Shown here one piece after another: positions 45,776 to 57,440 of a stretch of DNA of 64,000 bases; position 1 is the first letter of the stretch, and each line of letters starts with the position of its first letter. The notes under the pieces are model-generated. The model was given only the letters and a program-made list of their open reading frames with translations. It did not search any database and had not been told where the DNA came from. This DNA is from Triticum aestivum (lineage: Eukaryota > Streptophyta > Magnoliopsida > Poales > Poaceae), in assembly GCF_018294505.1 (NCBI RefSeq), contig NC_057814.1, positions 33,896,768-33,960,767 of the forward strand, given 5' to 3'. A program made the position numbers and the translations under genes.

Positions 45776-47945
45776 TGATGGGGAACGCGACAGAAAACAA
45801 AAAATTTCCGACCTACGCACCAGCCCAGGACCACTATGGAGACTGCATACATTGTTTGATCTTTTTCGTTACCGACTCGTAGCGCAGCGGGAAGTAGAGT
45901 CGATGACGATCGGCGGTGCAGATCCCCGCAGCTAGGATTTACAACCTCCCAACCGCGAGTATGTATACCCTCATCTGCTCCTCTGACAGCCCTCCGGGAG
46001 GCGGTCGAACAGCCCCTCAGACGGTGTCGCGGACAGCCCTTCGGGAGGACCTTCGAAACTCGAACGGTCACTCGGACAGCCCTTCGGGAGGACCTTCGAA
46101 ACTCGGACGGTCACACGGACAGCCCTTCGGGAGGCACTCACGAACTAAGACCGAAACTACGATCTCTCTACAGAGTTGCACACATACGGTGTCATCTATC
46201 CGGCAGGGCTTCGCCGTCCAGAACTAGTTCCTGCCGGAACCCAGACAGCCTTACGGCTCTACGAAACTCTTTTCGTGGGAGGGAGAGAAGAAGCCAGATA
46301 ATGCATGGCATGTGTATGAGAGCAAGGGATGAGTGTGGAGGGCTGCCCCTCCACCTCTATTTATAGGAAATCCCAAGGGGGTAGGGTAGTTTCACAAAAA
46401 ACCCAAAATGCACATGAATGAAGTCCTTCCACAAGGACCTAGGAGTGAAACCAAGGAACAAGAGGGTCCCCAAGGGGGGATACCCCATGTGGCCGGCCAC
46501 ACCCCCATGAGGGGCCCAAAAAATGGCTCCTATCCATCCATGTCATCCCCAAGATCTTTTGGAGCAAAGCCCCAAAAGGTGGCTTTCCATAAAGTAACCA
46601 TAAAGCTGATTTTCACTATTCACGACGACATTTTTCAGCGTTTGATCGAACTGAAAATATTTATGTGGGCTAAGAACATTTCCAGTACCCACTAAAATGA
46701 TTTTCAACGCGTTCCGAAACAATTCCGGTTTTAGTGATTTTCATCTGCGAAACGCATCTGAAGTGGCTCCGGCAGCTCCGGAACATTTCCGGTTTTTATC
46801 TTAGAAAATTCCAAAAAGCTTCCAGAATGATTCTGGCATCCTCCAAGAATTATCAGGCATGTGCCGAAACCAATTTGACTTAATGGTGTATCCCGAAACA
46901 ACTTTTCGGTATCATCGAAACTTATCCGATGACCTCTCTCTGCGGTACGATTCCGCTGTCCGAAACTTTTCGGTGTCCGAAACTTTTTCGGTGATTTTCT
47001 CTCAGACTCCCTGTCTAGAATTCAGCAGATAGATGACCCTTAAGCGTGTGACCCTATAGGTTCAGTGAAGTATAGACATGACCCGGAACCCCTTCCGATC
47101 AATGATCAACATCGGAGCCGTGGACACCCATATTGACCCCTATACCCACACGAATAAATATTCGAGTGAACCTCCAGTTGCCGTGTGCTATTCCTGTTGC
47201 TTCGCGATATGTTACAAATACCCGAGGTGAGACATGTTGGCATTCCCGTGGATCAACAACTTGTCCACTATGCTAGTTACCTCGTTACCGGTATTGTTCT
47301 CTTTTCTCGTTATCGTGTTCCGGCATCCCCGTGATCAAATCACAAAGTGTCTGGCCAGACGATGATGGATACCGTAACACCGAGAGGGCCCAGAGATATC
47401 TCTCCATCGTCGGAGGAGCAAATCCCAATCTTGAGCTATCAAGTTACTTGACACACTTTTCCATGAACCCGTAAGCCGCCGTAATAGCCACCCATTTACG
47501 GATGACGTTTAACAAACCCCAAAGTTCATGAAGCAAGCATGAAGAAACTCGATACTCTCATGGTCTAAGGAATCATGCAAACGTTAATCATCTCTGTGTT
47601 ATGTACCAATAAACTTGTGACGAATGAATCTCATAGCATAACATCAATCCGGGTCGATTCAACACAAATGTTCTCTTAACATTGTGCCCTCAAAGTTGCT
47701 GGCATAGACATGCCCATGACCAGGAAAACAGAATCATCATGCAACACTTGAGCTAGTCTTAGAGGCCAGACTAGGAATACTTCTTACCGTTTATTATTCC
47801 ACACGTGCATTTGAGTCTTCCTCCGAGCCTCGTGGATATTGTAGACTCGAGAATCATTGCAGTTATAGCATGGAACATAAACATAATTATGAACTTGGAG
47901 ATAAATAATATCATTTATTATTGCCTCTAGGGCATATCTCCTACA
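45776..47945 (-). repeat. 3' LTR of the young Copia element
   Basis: 2170 bp, about ten substitutions from the 5' LTR by eye. It holds a TATA-type CTATTTATAGG (about 46360) and repeated CGAAAC(T)TTTTCGG and GACAGCCCTTCGGGAGG motifs. Confidence 0.93.
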
Positions 47946-48239
47946 GACTCCCACTTGCACTAGAGTCAATAATCTAGCTTATGCTAATGCACTTCACACC
48001 TGTGGCACACCGGTGTAAATATGCTTCGCTTGTGGTATAGCCTGATGTCCAACGGATCTGACGACTTCAGTTCCGTGTGTATCTTTGCATGTCCTCGCGT
48101 TTTCACGTTTTCACAAAATTCATATTCTGTGTGGACCTTGCTTTGTATGTATGTGAATCACAGGTCGAACCTGGATTCCTCAGACTGAGTTATGGAGCAA
48201 CTACCTGCAGTAGTGTCCCATTGTCAAAAGCCATCTTGG

Positions 48240-48850
48240 AACTATACTAAGTTCATGAATGAACTATATGATTCAACATCTTCTTTGTCGCTTCTAAAGC
48301 GTCAACATACTTAGCCCTTGTTATAGAATTCGCCACAGTAACTAGTTTGAACAAATTCCAACTAACCGTGCCACCACATTGTGTGTTACACAAAACCCTT
48401 AATTTAAATCGAAAATCGCATGGAGAAAAGATGAAGACTCTATCGATGTAACATTTTACAACGAACTCTTCATGATCTCTGCTTGCGAGAAAACCATGTC
48501 ATCAGTACTTACTCTAGTACTCTGTGACATCTTTCACTGTTGTCCCATGATCAGTAATTTGATCACTTTGGTATCCATACTCGCAACACCTTGGGAGTAT
48601 CGGACATATCTGGTTGTTTTACATACCATGGAATACATGATTAATCCAAACACAAAAGTGTGTGGAATCTGCATCATGTATTTTACTCATCAGTGTTTTG
48701 GGACACCGAGTCTTGCAAAAACTCTTTCCATGTGACTTTGGCAAGAATCACTCCTTGGCGTTTTAAATGCTAAAAGGTTTTAGCATCTTGTCAATATGTA
48801 TTCATTGCTTAGCCCCACTAGGTAAATCTATCTCCATAGATCATCATGCC
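48240..48850 (-). pseudogene. Copia reverse transcriptase/RNase H remnant
   Basis: In changing minus-strand frames, fragments align by eye with the end of a Copia pol. NGGTVSWNLFKLVTVANSIT and RAKYVDALEATKK match the RNase H region, which normally reads like GGAVSWKSSKQ..VADSTTEAEY. Upstream pieces correspond to the segment preceding it. There are many stops and frameshifts. The catalytic acidic residues are partly replaced (AKY instead of AEY), so no activity is possible. Confidence 0.6.
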
Positions 48851-51800
48851 TAATATTGAGGCTATTTAGCCTAAGCACTTCATCGAAAAACTATTTTCAA
48901 ATGAAGTCCTAATTTGTGTCAAGAAATTTATTTCCAATTACCAATGTGCCAAGCACATAAGGTTTTTAGAAATATTATTACGCTCCCACTTACTTTCTTG
49001 AATTACAAGCATCTTCGTTACCCATTGATGAAATCAAAACCCCTTTGACCATTTCATCAAAACACGAAGATTCCAACTCCATTTTGCTCTCTTCTGTCCA
49101 TTGCTGGAACTCTGAAGTTTGCATACCTACTAGCATCCTCTGGATCGACAAATTACTTTGGACTGTATCATATACAAGTCCTAGCTTTCATTTCCATCAG
49201 ATGGAAATCCTTTTATCATCCACGTTTCATATCTCATGATTGAAATATGTATTAATTGCTAGTTCAACCCGAACCGACTTTAAGCATCGCTACGATGAAA
49301 ACAACCTCATCGTATTATTTCAACAAGTCGAGCTTTATGGATAAAACATTTTATCCGTATCAGTTTTAAGTTCCATAAATATTCGTTAGACTCTAAGTCT
49401 TCCGAAAGGTGTATCAAGGTTTTAATCTTGAATCACTTATATGGAAACTAACTCGGGTTGTATTGGCATTTAGCCAATTCCGGATTCAGGGCCCATCAAC
49501 GCTTCCTTGTGTATCGTAGGTATAATGTTGTCTAACAACAATATCTCGTTTGCGCACCTGAGAGGTTTGCACGAGCCTTGCCTACGTGGTTCAGCTGCAA
49601 GTTCGACCGAAGTTCATACATTTTATTGTAGAGACTTCTGTATCAGTCGCAGTAGGAAACTCTGGAATTTCTTCCAAGGTCTCTTTCCTTTGGTCTGATG
49701 AAGATACTGTTTATCTCGTCGAGTTGCACTATTCTCCCACTCACCTTTTAGAAAGAACCATTCTCTTTAAAAGCACACTGTTTCGCGGCAAAACTATTTG
49801 CCTCGGTATAGTGAGGGAGGAATACCCAATATTTTGGTATAACCTACAAAGTAGCACTTGTCTGATTTGGAATAGGTTTGTAACCTTTTACACAAGCCCC
49901 ATATTCCAAATGTTAAGAAAAGATATAACATGGTTGGGCGTACCATACCATGGCTTCATTTCAACAGACCCGATGTAGCTCTTTTCAGTGTAAAAGCCGC
50001 AGTCTCTAAAGCATCACTTTAAAAGGGATAATGGCAAATTTATTTATGTCATCTTTGACCTTACCATGTCATAAATGGTTTGATTACATCTCCACGGACT
50101 TTCCACTTGCAGTGGTGTTCCGGGAGGTGCAAGTTTATGAAACCCCTTTCACAACTCATCAGACATTCGCTAAACATGTAACTCAAATATTCCTTTGTGC
50201 AATCAAATTGCAGAAACATAATTTTCTTGTTACAATAACTTCTACTTCATTTTTGAGAACCTTTCGAATGATTTCAAAAGATCCAGACTTACGTCTCATC
50301 AAGTAAATATTCATATATCTACTTGAGTCATTTCTGAAGATAAATAAATCCACCACTAACAACACTTATCGGACTACACACATCAAATGTATGATCACTA
50401 ATAAGTTTGTTGTTCGTTCCTTATGTCCTGTGAACGGTATTTTAGTCACTTCACTTTTCGGAGGAAAGTTGCAAGTGTCAGATGATTCAAAATCAAAAAG
50501 ACTTCAAAATCCATCATAATGGAATTTTCCATGCGGGTTTCTCCAATGTGACCAAATGTAGTGCCACACTTGTGTGGTATTCTTTTAGTCTTGCGACATT
50601 TAGCGTCAGTGTTATGGATGTATCATATTACCCTCAATATTCATAACATACGTCCCATCGATGATGGAAGTATGGCCCTTATGTTATTCATAATACTTAA
50701 CAACAATTGTTCTTTTTATGAACAACTCTTTTGCAACAAACATTGTGCAATGGGCTAGAGTGTATGAAACTCTAAAATGAATTATGAAAGTAAACCCAGA
50801 GGTATTGTATTATTATCAATATTCATAACATACATCTCATTCATAATGAAAGTATGGCCCTTGTGTTATTCATAACATCAAACATAAAAAGTTCTCTTAT
50901 GAACAACCTTCTTGCAAGATGCCTTATGAAATGGGATAGAGTTTGTAAAACTCTAAATGAATTATGAAAATAAATATAGACGGCAATACACCGATGGAAG
51001 GTATAGTAACATTTACTATGTTCCCTGTGTATACCTTAACCTCATTTCTAGCTAGTCTTTCAGGCCATAGTAATTCTTACATCGAGTTGCAACAGAATGC
51101 AATCGAGCGGGCATTTTTGTGATGAACTCACAATACCCAAGAATTAGTGATTAACATGTTTAACCATAATTCGCAAGAACTATATCTTTGACCAGCCTTC
51201 TATACATCAAAAACTTGTATGACATTCATACATGAGCTGGATATTCCAGTCTTCTTTCCTTTTGCCTTTATACTTCTAGCAGTTTAACTTTTAGTATTTC
51301 TCCTACTCTCAGAAGAAGCACCCAACTTAAGAGTGGCATTAGCCCCGGACTTCCTAGGCGTGTAAGTCATACTAACACCCTTTGGACACTTCCTTTCTCT
51401 TTAAGTTGTTGTTTTATTCACCTTTCATTATATGACAGGCGTTCTTCTGGATCCCTTTCCCAACAGTCAAATGCATAGTAAACACTTTTACTAATACTTG
51501 CAAACAAACATTGCTTTGTTTGTATCTGAAAATAATTTTCAGTTCCATGAATATCATATAACTATCCCAACTTTCGAAGTTTGGGTTTCATGGAAGCAAA
51601 CATATTCCACTTGACCGTAACAGAATTCTAGCTTTTGGATCAAAGGACGAGAGTCACATGATCCATAGCATTAGCGGGAGGATACGGAAAGCATGCGATA
51701 GGGCAAAGTCCTTCTCGGCACTTTTGAGGACAATCCTCATATTACGCTACCAATCGTAAAGTTTTAACCAGATATTTAACAGCTATTCAATTTTAACAGG

Positions 51801-52280
51801 GAAGGTGGAAACGCGAGCCATTATTCTACAACTATTTTGCATATAACACTTAGACAATGTTCATAATTAATTGCACTAAGAATTAAACATGTTAATTCAA
51901 CAGTGCGCTCCCACTCAAATCAATATCTCTCAAAATTGATTGTGAGTGATACAAGACCCACATTTTAATTGTTCGCCATTGGTGTAACACCACTGATGAC
52001 GAAAAATCTCAACCGGTAGGCCAACTTCCCAATCACATCTCTATGTGACTCTTGTTCATATTTCGATGCGTGTGTTCCGAGCTCATGACGGTCATGCCTG
52101 AACGTCAAGACAACCAAGTGATCTCGCTGCGAGGTCTCAACTCACCCGCCTCACACTTCTCTAATCATTCATACCCGTGTGACACGGCGCACCCCGAAAA
52201 GATAGGTGTCGTGACGGTGCTACACTTGGGAGAACACTAACTACTTGGTATTTTAAGTGAGATCACCCTAATAAAAGCGA
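48851..52280. other. Decayed interior of the young Copia element
   Basis: AT-rich, without a usable frame. Short direct repeats occur, for example CATAACATACRTC...ATGGAAGTATGGCCCTT..TTATTCATAA at about 50640 and 50820. It probably corresponds to a diverged pol. Confidence 0.5.
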
Positions 52281-52526
52281 CTACCGCGCAATCAAGAAGG
52301 GTGCATCATAAGGGATAAACATCTCAGGCAATTCATAATAGCATGATATGGTATAGCCCTTTCTGACGGAGAAGTCTTTCATTTCTTCGTCTTCGGCATT
52401 CGCGTCGGTGTTCACCTTCGCGAAGATTGCCACCACCTTGTCGATGTACCAGATAATATTGCTATCTCTATAGCTAACAAAATAATGCATTACAACAAGG
52501 TTGACACGCAGGTCATTAAAGTGCAA
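52281..52526 (-). pseudogene. Possible Copia gag remnant
   Basis: An 81-codon minus-strand frame reads MHFNDLRVNLVVMHYFVSYR...IIWYIDKVVAIFAKVNTDAN. It lies where gag would be (about 670 bp inside the 5' LTR). There is no zinc knuckle. The assignment rests mainly on position. Confidence 0.3.
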
Positions 52527-53193
52527 TCATATGGCTCCAACCATCATGCCGAATCATGACACGCAGGTCATGTTAATCAAATTACATCATATAGTCATCT
52601 CATACATAATCGAATTAGTATGAGCACTACTATACCACATCATATGCACATCCTGCAAAACCAAGTTAGACGCCTCTAATCGGTTTATGCAAAATTTATT
52701 TTACGTGGCTTCTAAGGTTTTAACTTAAACCGCAGCGACCAACGTTTTATCATCAAGTATGATTATTCAAGTTGCTAGATTAACATCTCGGGGTGTATGA
52801 AACACGGGATAATTAAATCTCGAGCCCCATACTAAACTTCGTCATACGCATGACCCCCGTGCAGATCATATCTGCAATGCCCTTTCATCTGCGAATTTCA
52901 TCTTTCTTTTGACTACGGCAGAACCCAAAGAACTGATAGCACTTCCATGATCAATCAGGATCACGGATTGCCAGAACTTTGTCAAATTCCACCATGCTGT
53001 CTCGAGATTGAGCAAACGCAAATTCTAGGGAAGCAAGAAGAACCTCGGGTAACAGATTTCATCTGTCACCCGCATAAATAATTTTCAGCAATAGATCTCA
53101 TCCACTACCTAATTATATTATGCAATACCCATACATCTCCATGTATTCTAGATCGAAACCTGCATCTACGCATAGCACGGCTCTTGATGCCAC

Positions 53194-55363
53194 TGATGGG
53201 GAACGCGACAGAAAACAAAAATTTTCCGACCTACGCACCAGCCCAGGACCACTATGGAGACTGCATACATGGTTTGATCTTTTTCGTTACCGACTCGTAG
53301 CGCAGCGGGAAGTAGAGTCGATGACGATCGGCGGTGCAGATCCCCGCAGCTAGGATTTACAACCTCCCAACCGCGAGTATGTATACCCTCATCTGCTCCT
53401 CTGACAGCCCTCCGGGAGGCGGTCGAACAGCCCCCCAGACGGTGTCGCGGACAGCCCTTCGGGAGGACCTTCGAAACTCGAACGGTCACTCGGACAGCCC
53501 TTCGGGAGGACCTTCGAAACTCGGACGGTCACACGGACAGCCCTTCGGGAGGCACTCACGAACTAAGACCAAAACTACGATCTCTCTACAGAGTTGCACA
53601 CATACGGTGTCATCTATCCGGCAGGGCTTCGCCATCCAGAACTAGTTCCTGCCGGAACCCAGACAGCCTTACGGCTCTACGAAACTCTTTTCGTGGGAGG
53701 GAGAGAAGAAGCCAGATAATGCATGGCATGTGTATGAGAGCAAGGGATGAGTGTGGAGGGCTGCCCCTCCACCTCTATTTATAGGAAATCCCAAGGGGGT
53801 AGGGTAGTTTCACAAAAAACCCAAAATGCACATGAATGAAGTCCTTCCACAAGGACCTAGGAGTGAAACCAAGGAACAAGAGGGTCCCCAAGGGGGGATA
53901 CCCCATGTGGCCGGCCACACCCCCATGAGGGGCCCAAAAAATGGCTCCTATCCATCCATGTCATCCCCAAGATCTTTTGGAGCAAAGCCCCAAAAGGTGG
54001 CTTTCCATAAAGTAACCATAAAGCTGATTTTCACTATTCACGACCACATTTTTCAGCGTCTGATCGAACTGAAAATATTTATGTGGGCTAAGAACATTTC
54101 CAGTACCCACTAAAATGATTTTCAACGCGTTCCGAAACAATTCCGGTTTTAGTGATTTTCATCTGCGAAACGCATCTGAAGTGGCTCCGGCAGCTCCGGA
54201 ACATTTCCGGTTTTTATCTTAGAAAATTCCAAAAAGCTTCCAGAATGATTCTGGCATCCTCCAAGAATTATCAGGCATGTGCCGAAACCAATTTGACTTA
54301 ATGGTGTATCCCGAAACAACTTTTCGGTATCATCGAAACTTATCCGATGACCTCTCTCTGCGGTACGATTCCGCTGTCCGAAACTTTTCGGTGTCCGAAA
54401 CTTTTTCGGTGATTTTCTCTCAGACTCCCTGTCTAGAATTCAGCAGATAGATGACCCTTAAGCGTGTGACCCTATAGGTTCAGTGAAGTATAGACATGAC
54501 CCGGAACCCCTTCCGATCAATGATCAACATCGGAGCCGTGGACACCCATATTGACCCCTATACCCACACGAATAAATATTCGAGTGAACCTCCAGTTGCC
54601 GTGTGCTATTCCTGTTGCTTCGCGATATGTTACAAATACCCGAGGTGAGACATGTTGGCATTCCCGTGGATCAACAACTTGTCCACTATGCTAGTTACCT
54701 CGTTACCGGTATTGTTCTCTTTTCTCGTTATCGTGTTCCGGCATCCCCGTGATCAAATCACAAAGTGTCTGGCCAGACGATGATGGATACCGTAACACCG
54801 AGAGGGCCCAGAGATATCTCTCCATCGTCGGAGGAGCAAATCCCAATCTTGAGCTATCAAGTTACTTGACACACTTTTCCATGAACCCGTAAGCCGCCGT
54901 AATAGCCACCCATTTACGGATGACGTTTAACAAACCCCAAAGTTCATGAAGCAAGCATGAAGAAACTCGATACTCTCATGGTCTAAGGAATCATGCAAAC
55001 GTTAACCATCTCTGTGTTATGTACCAATAAACTTGTGACGAATGAATCTCATAGCATAACATCAATTCGGGTCGATTCAACACAAATGTTCTCTTAACAT
55101 TGTGCCCTCAAAGTTGCTGGCATAGACATGCCCATGACCAGGAAAACAGAATCATCATGCAACACTTGAGCTAGTCTTAGAGGCCAGACTAGGAATACTT
55201 CTTACCGTTTATTATTCCACACGTGCATTTGAGTCTTCCTCCGAGCCTCGTGGATATTGTAGACTCGAGAATCATTGCAGTTATAGCATGGAACATAAAC
55301 ATAATTATGAACTCGGAGATAAATAATATCATTTATTATTGCCTCTAGGGCATATCTCCTACA
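53194..55363 (-). repeat. 5' LTR of the young Copia element
   Basis: Near-identical copy of 45776-47945. Differences noted at about ten sites, for example CATTG/CATGG, CCCCTCAG/CCCCCCAG, GCGTTTGA/GCGTCTGA and CTTGGAG/CTCGGAG. Confidence 0.93.
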
Positions 55364-56575
55364 ACTGCCCCCTCCAACAAAAGCCTAAAGGCAAGTTGTA
55401 GTCGAGGAGGAGACATGCAGTTGTGGTCGAGGGCGACACTTGTAGTTGCAAGTCTAGTATCGGACATACAACTCACACCCCTCTTCTGCCGCCCACCTAC
55501 AAATCTCGTCGCCCCCTTACAAAAACAAAAAAATATCTAGTTGCAGCTAGGTGTGTAGGCATGTCGGTACGGTTGAGGGCGACACTTGCAATTGCAAGCC
55601 TACTATTGGACATTCAACTCCCCCCCCCCCCCTCCTATCAAAAAAACAAGGCCAGTTGCACTCAGAGAGGAGACATGCAGTTGCAGTCGAGGGCGACACT
55701 TGGAGTTCCAAGTCTAGTATCGGACATGCAACTCGCACCCCTCTCCCGTCGCCCCCTTAAAAAAACAAAATTGTTAGTCGTAGTCAAATGTGTGGGCATG
55801 CGATTGTGATCGAGGGCGACACTTGTAGTTGCAAGCCTACTGTTGGACATGCAACTGCCCCTCCCCCTCTCCAACAAAAAATGCAAGGCTCGTTGCAGTC
55901 GGGAGGGGACTTGCAGTTGCAATCGAGGGCGACACTTGCAATTTCGAGCCTACTATCACACATGCAACTCGCATCCCGCTCTTCCGCCGCCCACTTACAA
56001 CACAAATGTCCTTTGCAATCGGGTGTGTAGGCATGCAGTTGCAGCCGTGTGTGTAAGCATGCAGTTGCGGTTGAGGGCAACACTTGCGTTGCAAGCCTAC
56101 TATTGGACATGCAACTGCCCCCTCCCCCTCTCCGACAAAAAATGCAAGGCCAAGGAGACATGCAGTTGTGGTCGAGGGCGACACTTGAAGTTGCAAGCCT
56201 ACTATTGGACATGCAACCCGCACCTCTCCTGCCGCCACCTTACAAAAACAAAATATGTCAATTGCAGTCATATGTGAGGGCATGTAGTTGCGGTCGAGGG
56301 CGACGCTTGCAGTTGCAAGCCTACTATTGGACATGCAACTGCCCCCTCCTCCTCTCTGACAAAAAAAATACTAAAGGCGGTTGCAGTCGGGGAAGAGACA
56401 CGCAGTTGCGGACAAGAGCGACACTTGCAGTTGCAAGTCTAGTATCGGACATGCAACTCGCACCCCTCTTTCGGCGCCCACTTACAAATCCCACCGCCCC
56501 GTCACAAAAACAAAAAATGCCCGTTGCAAGCCTATTATTGATCACGCATGTTTGCAACTAGGTGTGTAGACATGC
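55364..56575 (+). repeat. Tandem repeat array, right part (about 9 units of 99-151 bp)
   Basis: Continuation of the array at 44620-45775 with the same landmark, near 55433, 55577, 55693, 55818, 55930, 56081, 56180, 56301 and 56419. Removing the retrotransposon and one ACTGC restores a normal unit across the junction. Confidence 0.9.
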
Positions 56576-57049
56576 AATTCAAAACAACATATATGAGTGT
56601 TTTATCAATTATCAACTTTCTTTGGTATTTGCATCATATCAAAACAACATAGAAGGAAAACCTAACAAAACAAGTAAAACATTTTCAAATTTTTACTCGA
56701 AGCACACCAAAACACATAAATGGAAAAAATAGAATAGAAAAAACATGTACATCCATAATTGAAAGATGCACTTCAGTGTTACAACACTAAAAAAACAACC
56801 AAAAAGCTTATAGTTTCACTCATGTAAATTCAGTTCAGATTCATGTTACCCCCTCCCTTCCGCTCAGATTCAGATTTGGTACTCGTATTCTTACTTGTAG
56901 CATATCCATACAAAAAAAGAAAGAATGAAGAAGAGATACATACCATCATGCCCAAATGGACATCTGTCCTCGTGAGGCGGTGAATGAAAGGCAAACCTAT
57001 GAATCCATCATGGAGAGTCAGCAGGCCTTGGAGCTCCAAGTCCTCAACC
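56576..57049. other. AT-rich non-coding stretch
   Basis: No gene. A minus-strand frame (57040-56950, ELQGLLTLHDGFIGLPFIHR) continues the B3-like remnant's downstream part. Confidence 0.4.
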
Positions 57050-57440
57050 TCATTCAGTTGAAGCCCCCCTAGTGCGAACGATGCCTTCATCATCGTCGCC
57101 GGAAGCTTCTCCATCCTCATCATCTTCATCTGAAGCTTCCATGGCATCATCCTCATACATAGACTGCTCATCTTCAGATTCGTTGCAAATCTGGATCACA
57201 CAAACAACTACCCTAGGGGAGGCTCGTCCAAGTAGGACAACACCAGCTGACCCTTCCCCGGCTTGTTGTTTGCATAAAACTTCCTCCAACCTCTCCCATA
57301 CATTGTGCTCTGTGTGCGACCCGTGTGACACTTTACAGTGTACGATCGTTTGTTTGCCACAAATATCTCTTCTCCAGTCATGTCGTTGAAACAGATCCTT
57401 TAATTGCATGGCACAACCTATTTGGGTCGAACACACAAAT
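57050..57440 (-). pseudogene. B3-like DNA-binding domain remnant with acidic tail
   Basis: After an acceptor-like AAATAG, one minus-strand frame reads RICFNDMTGEEIFVANKRSY, TVKCHTGRTQSTMYGRGWRK, then FYANNKPGKGQLVLSYLDEPP. The pattern (GW..F, N..G.G..., hydrophobic strand) resembles the C-terminal half of a plant B3 domain. A frame change then joins an acidic Glu/Asp/Ser-rich stretch (NESEDEQSMYEDDAMEASDE). Stops before and after the B3-like part show it is broken. A possible first exon (MSDAAGG followed by GTAAGT, 59046-59026) lies upstream on the same strand. Confidence 0.4.

Larger units (their letters stand above)
45776..55363 (-). mobile_element. Young Copia-superfamily LTR retrotransposon, pol decayed
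   Basis: Two 2170-bp LTRs lie at the ends and the 5-bp duplication ACTGC flanks the element (45771-45775 and about 55364-55368). On the minus strand the LTR starts TGTAGGAGATATGCCCTAGA, the wording of BARE/Angela/Inga-type Triticeae Copia LTRs, and ends CGCGTTCCCCATCA. The primer-binding site GTGGCATCAAGAGCC (53179-53193) follows the 5' LTR, and the purine tract AAGTGGGAGTC (47946-47956) precedes the 3' LTR. The 5.25-kb interior carries only gag/pol remnants full of stops. The element is inserted into the tandem repeat array. Confidence 0.95.

Noticed and set aside
44620..56575. CRISPR-like repeat array
   Set aside because: The units are 99-151 bp without unique spacers of constant length, the organism is a plant, and no cas genes are present.
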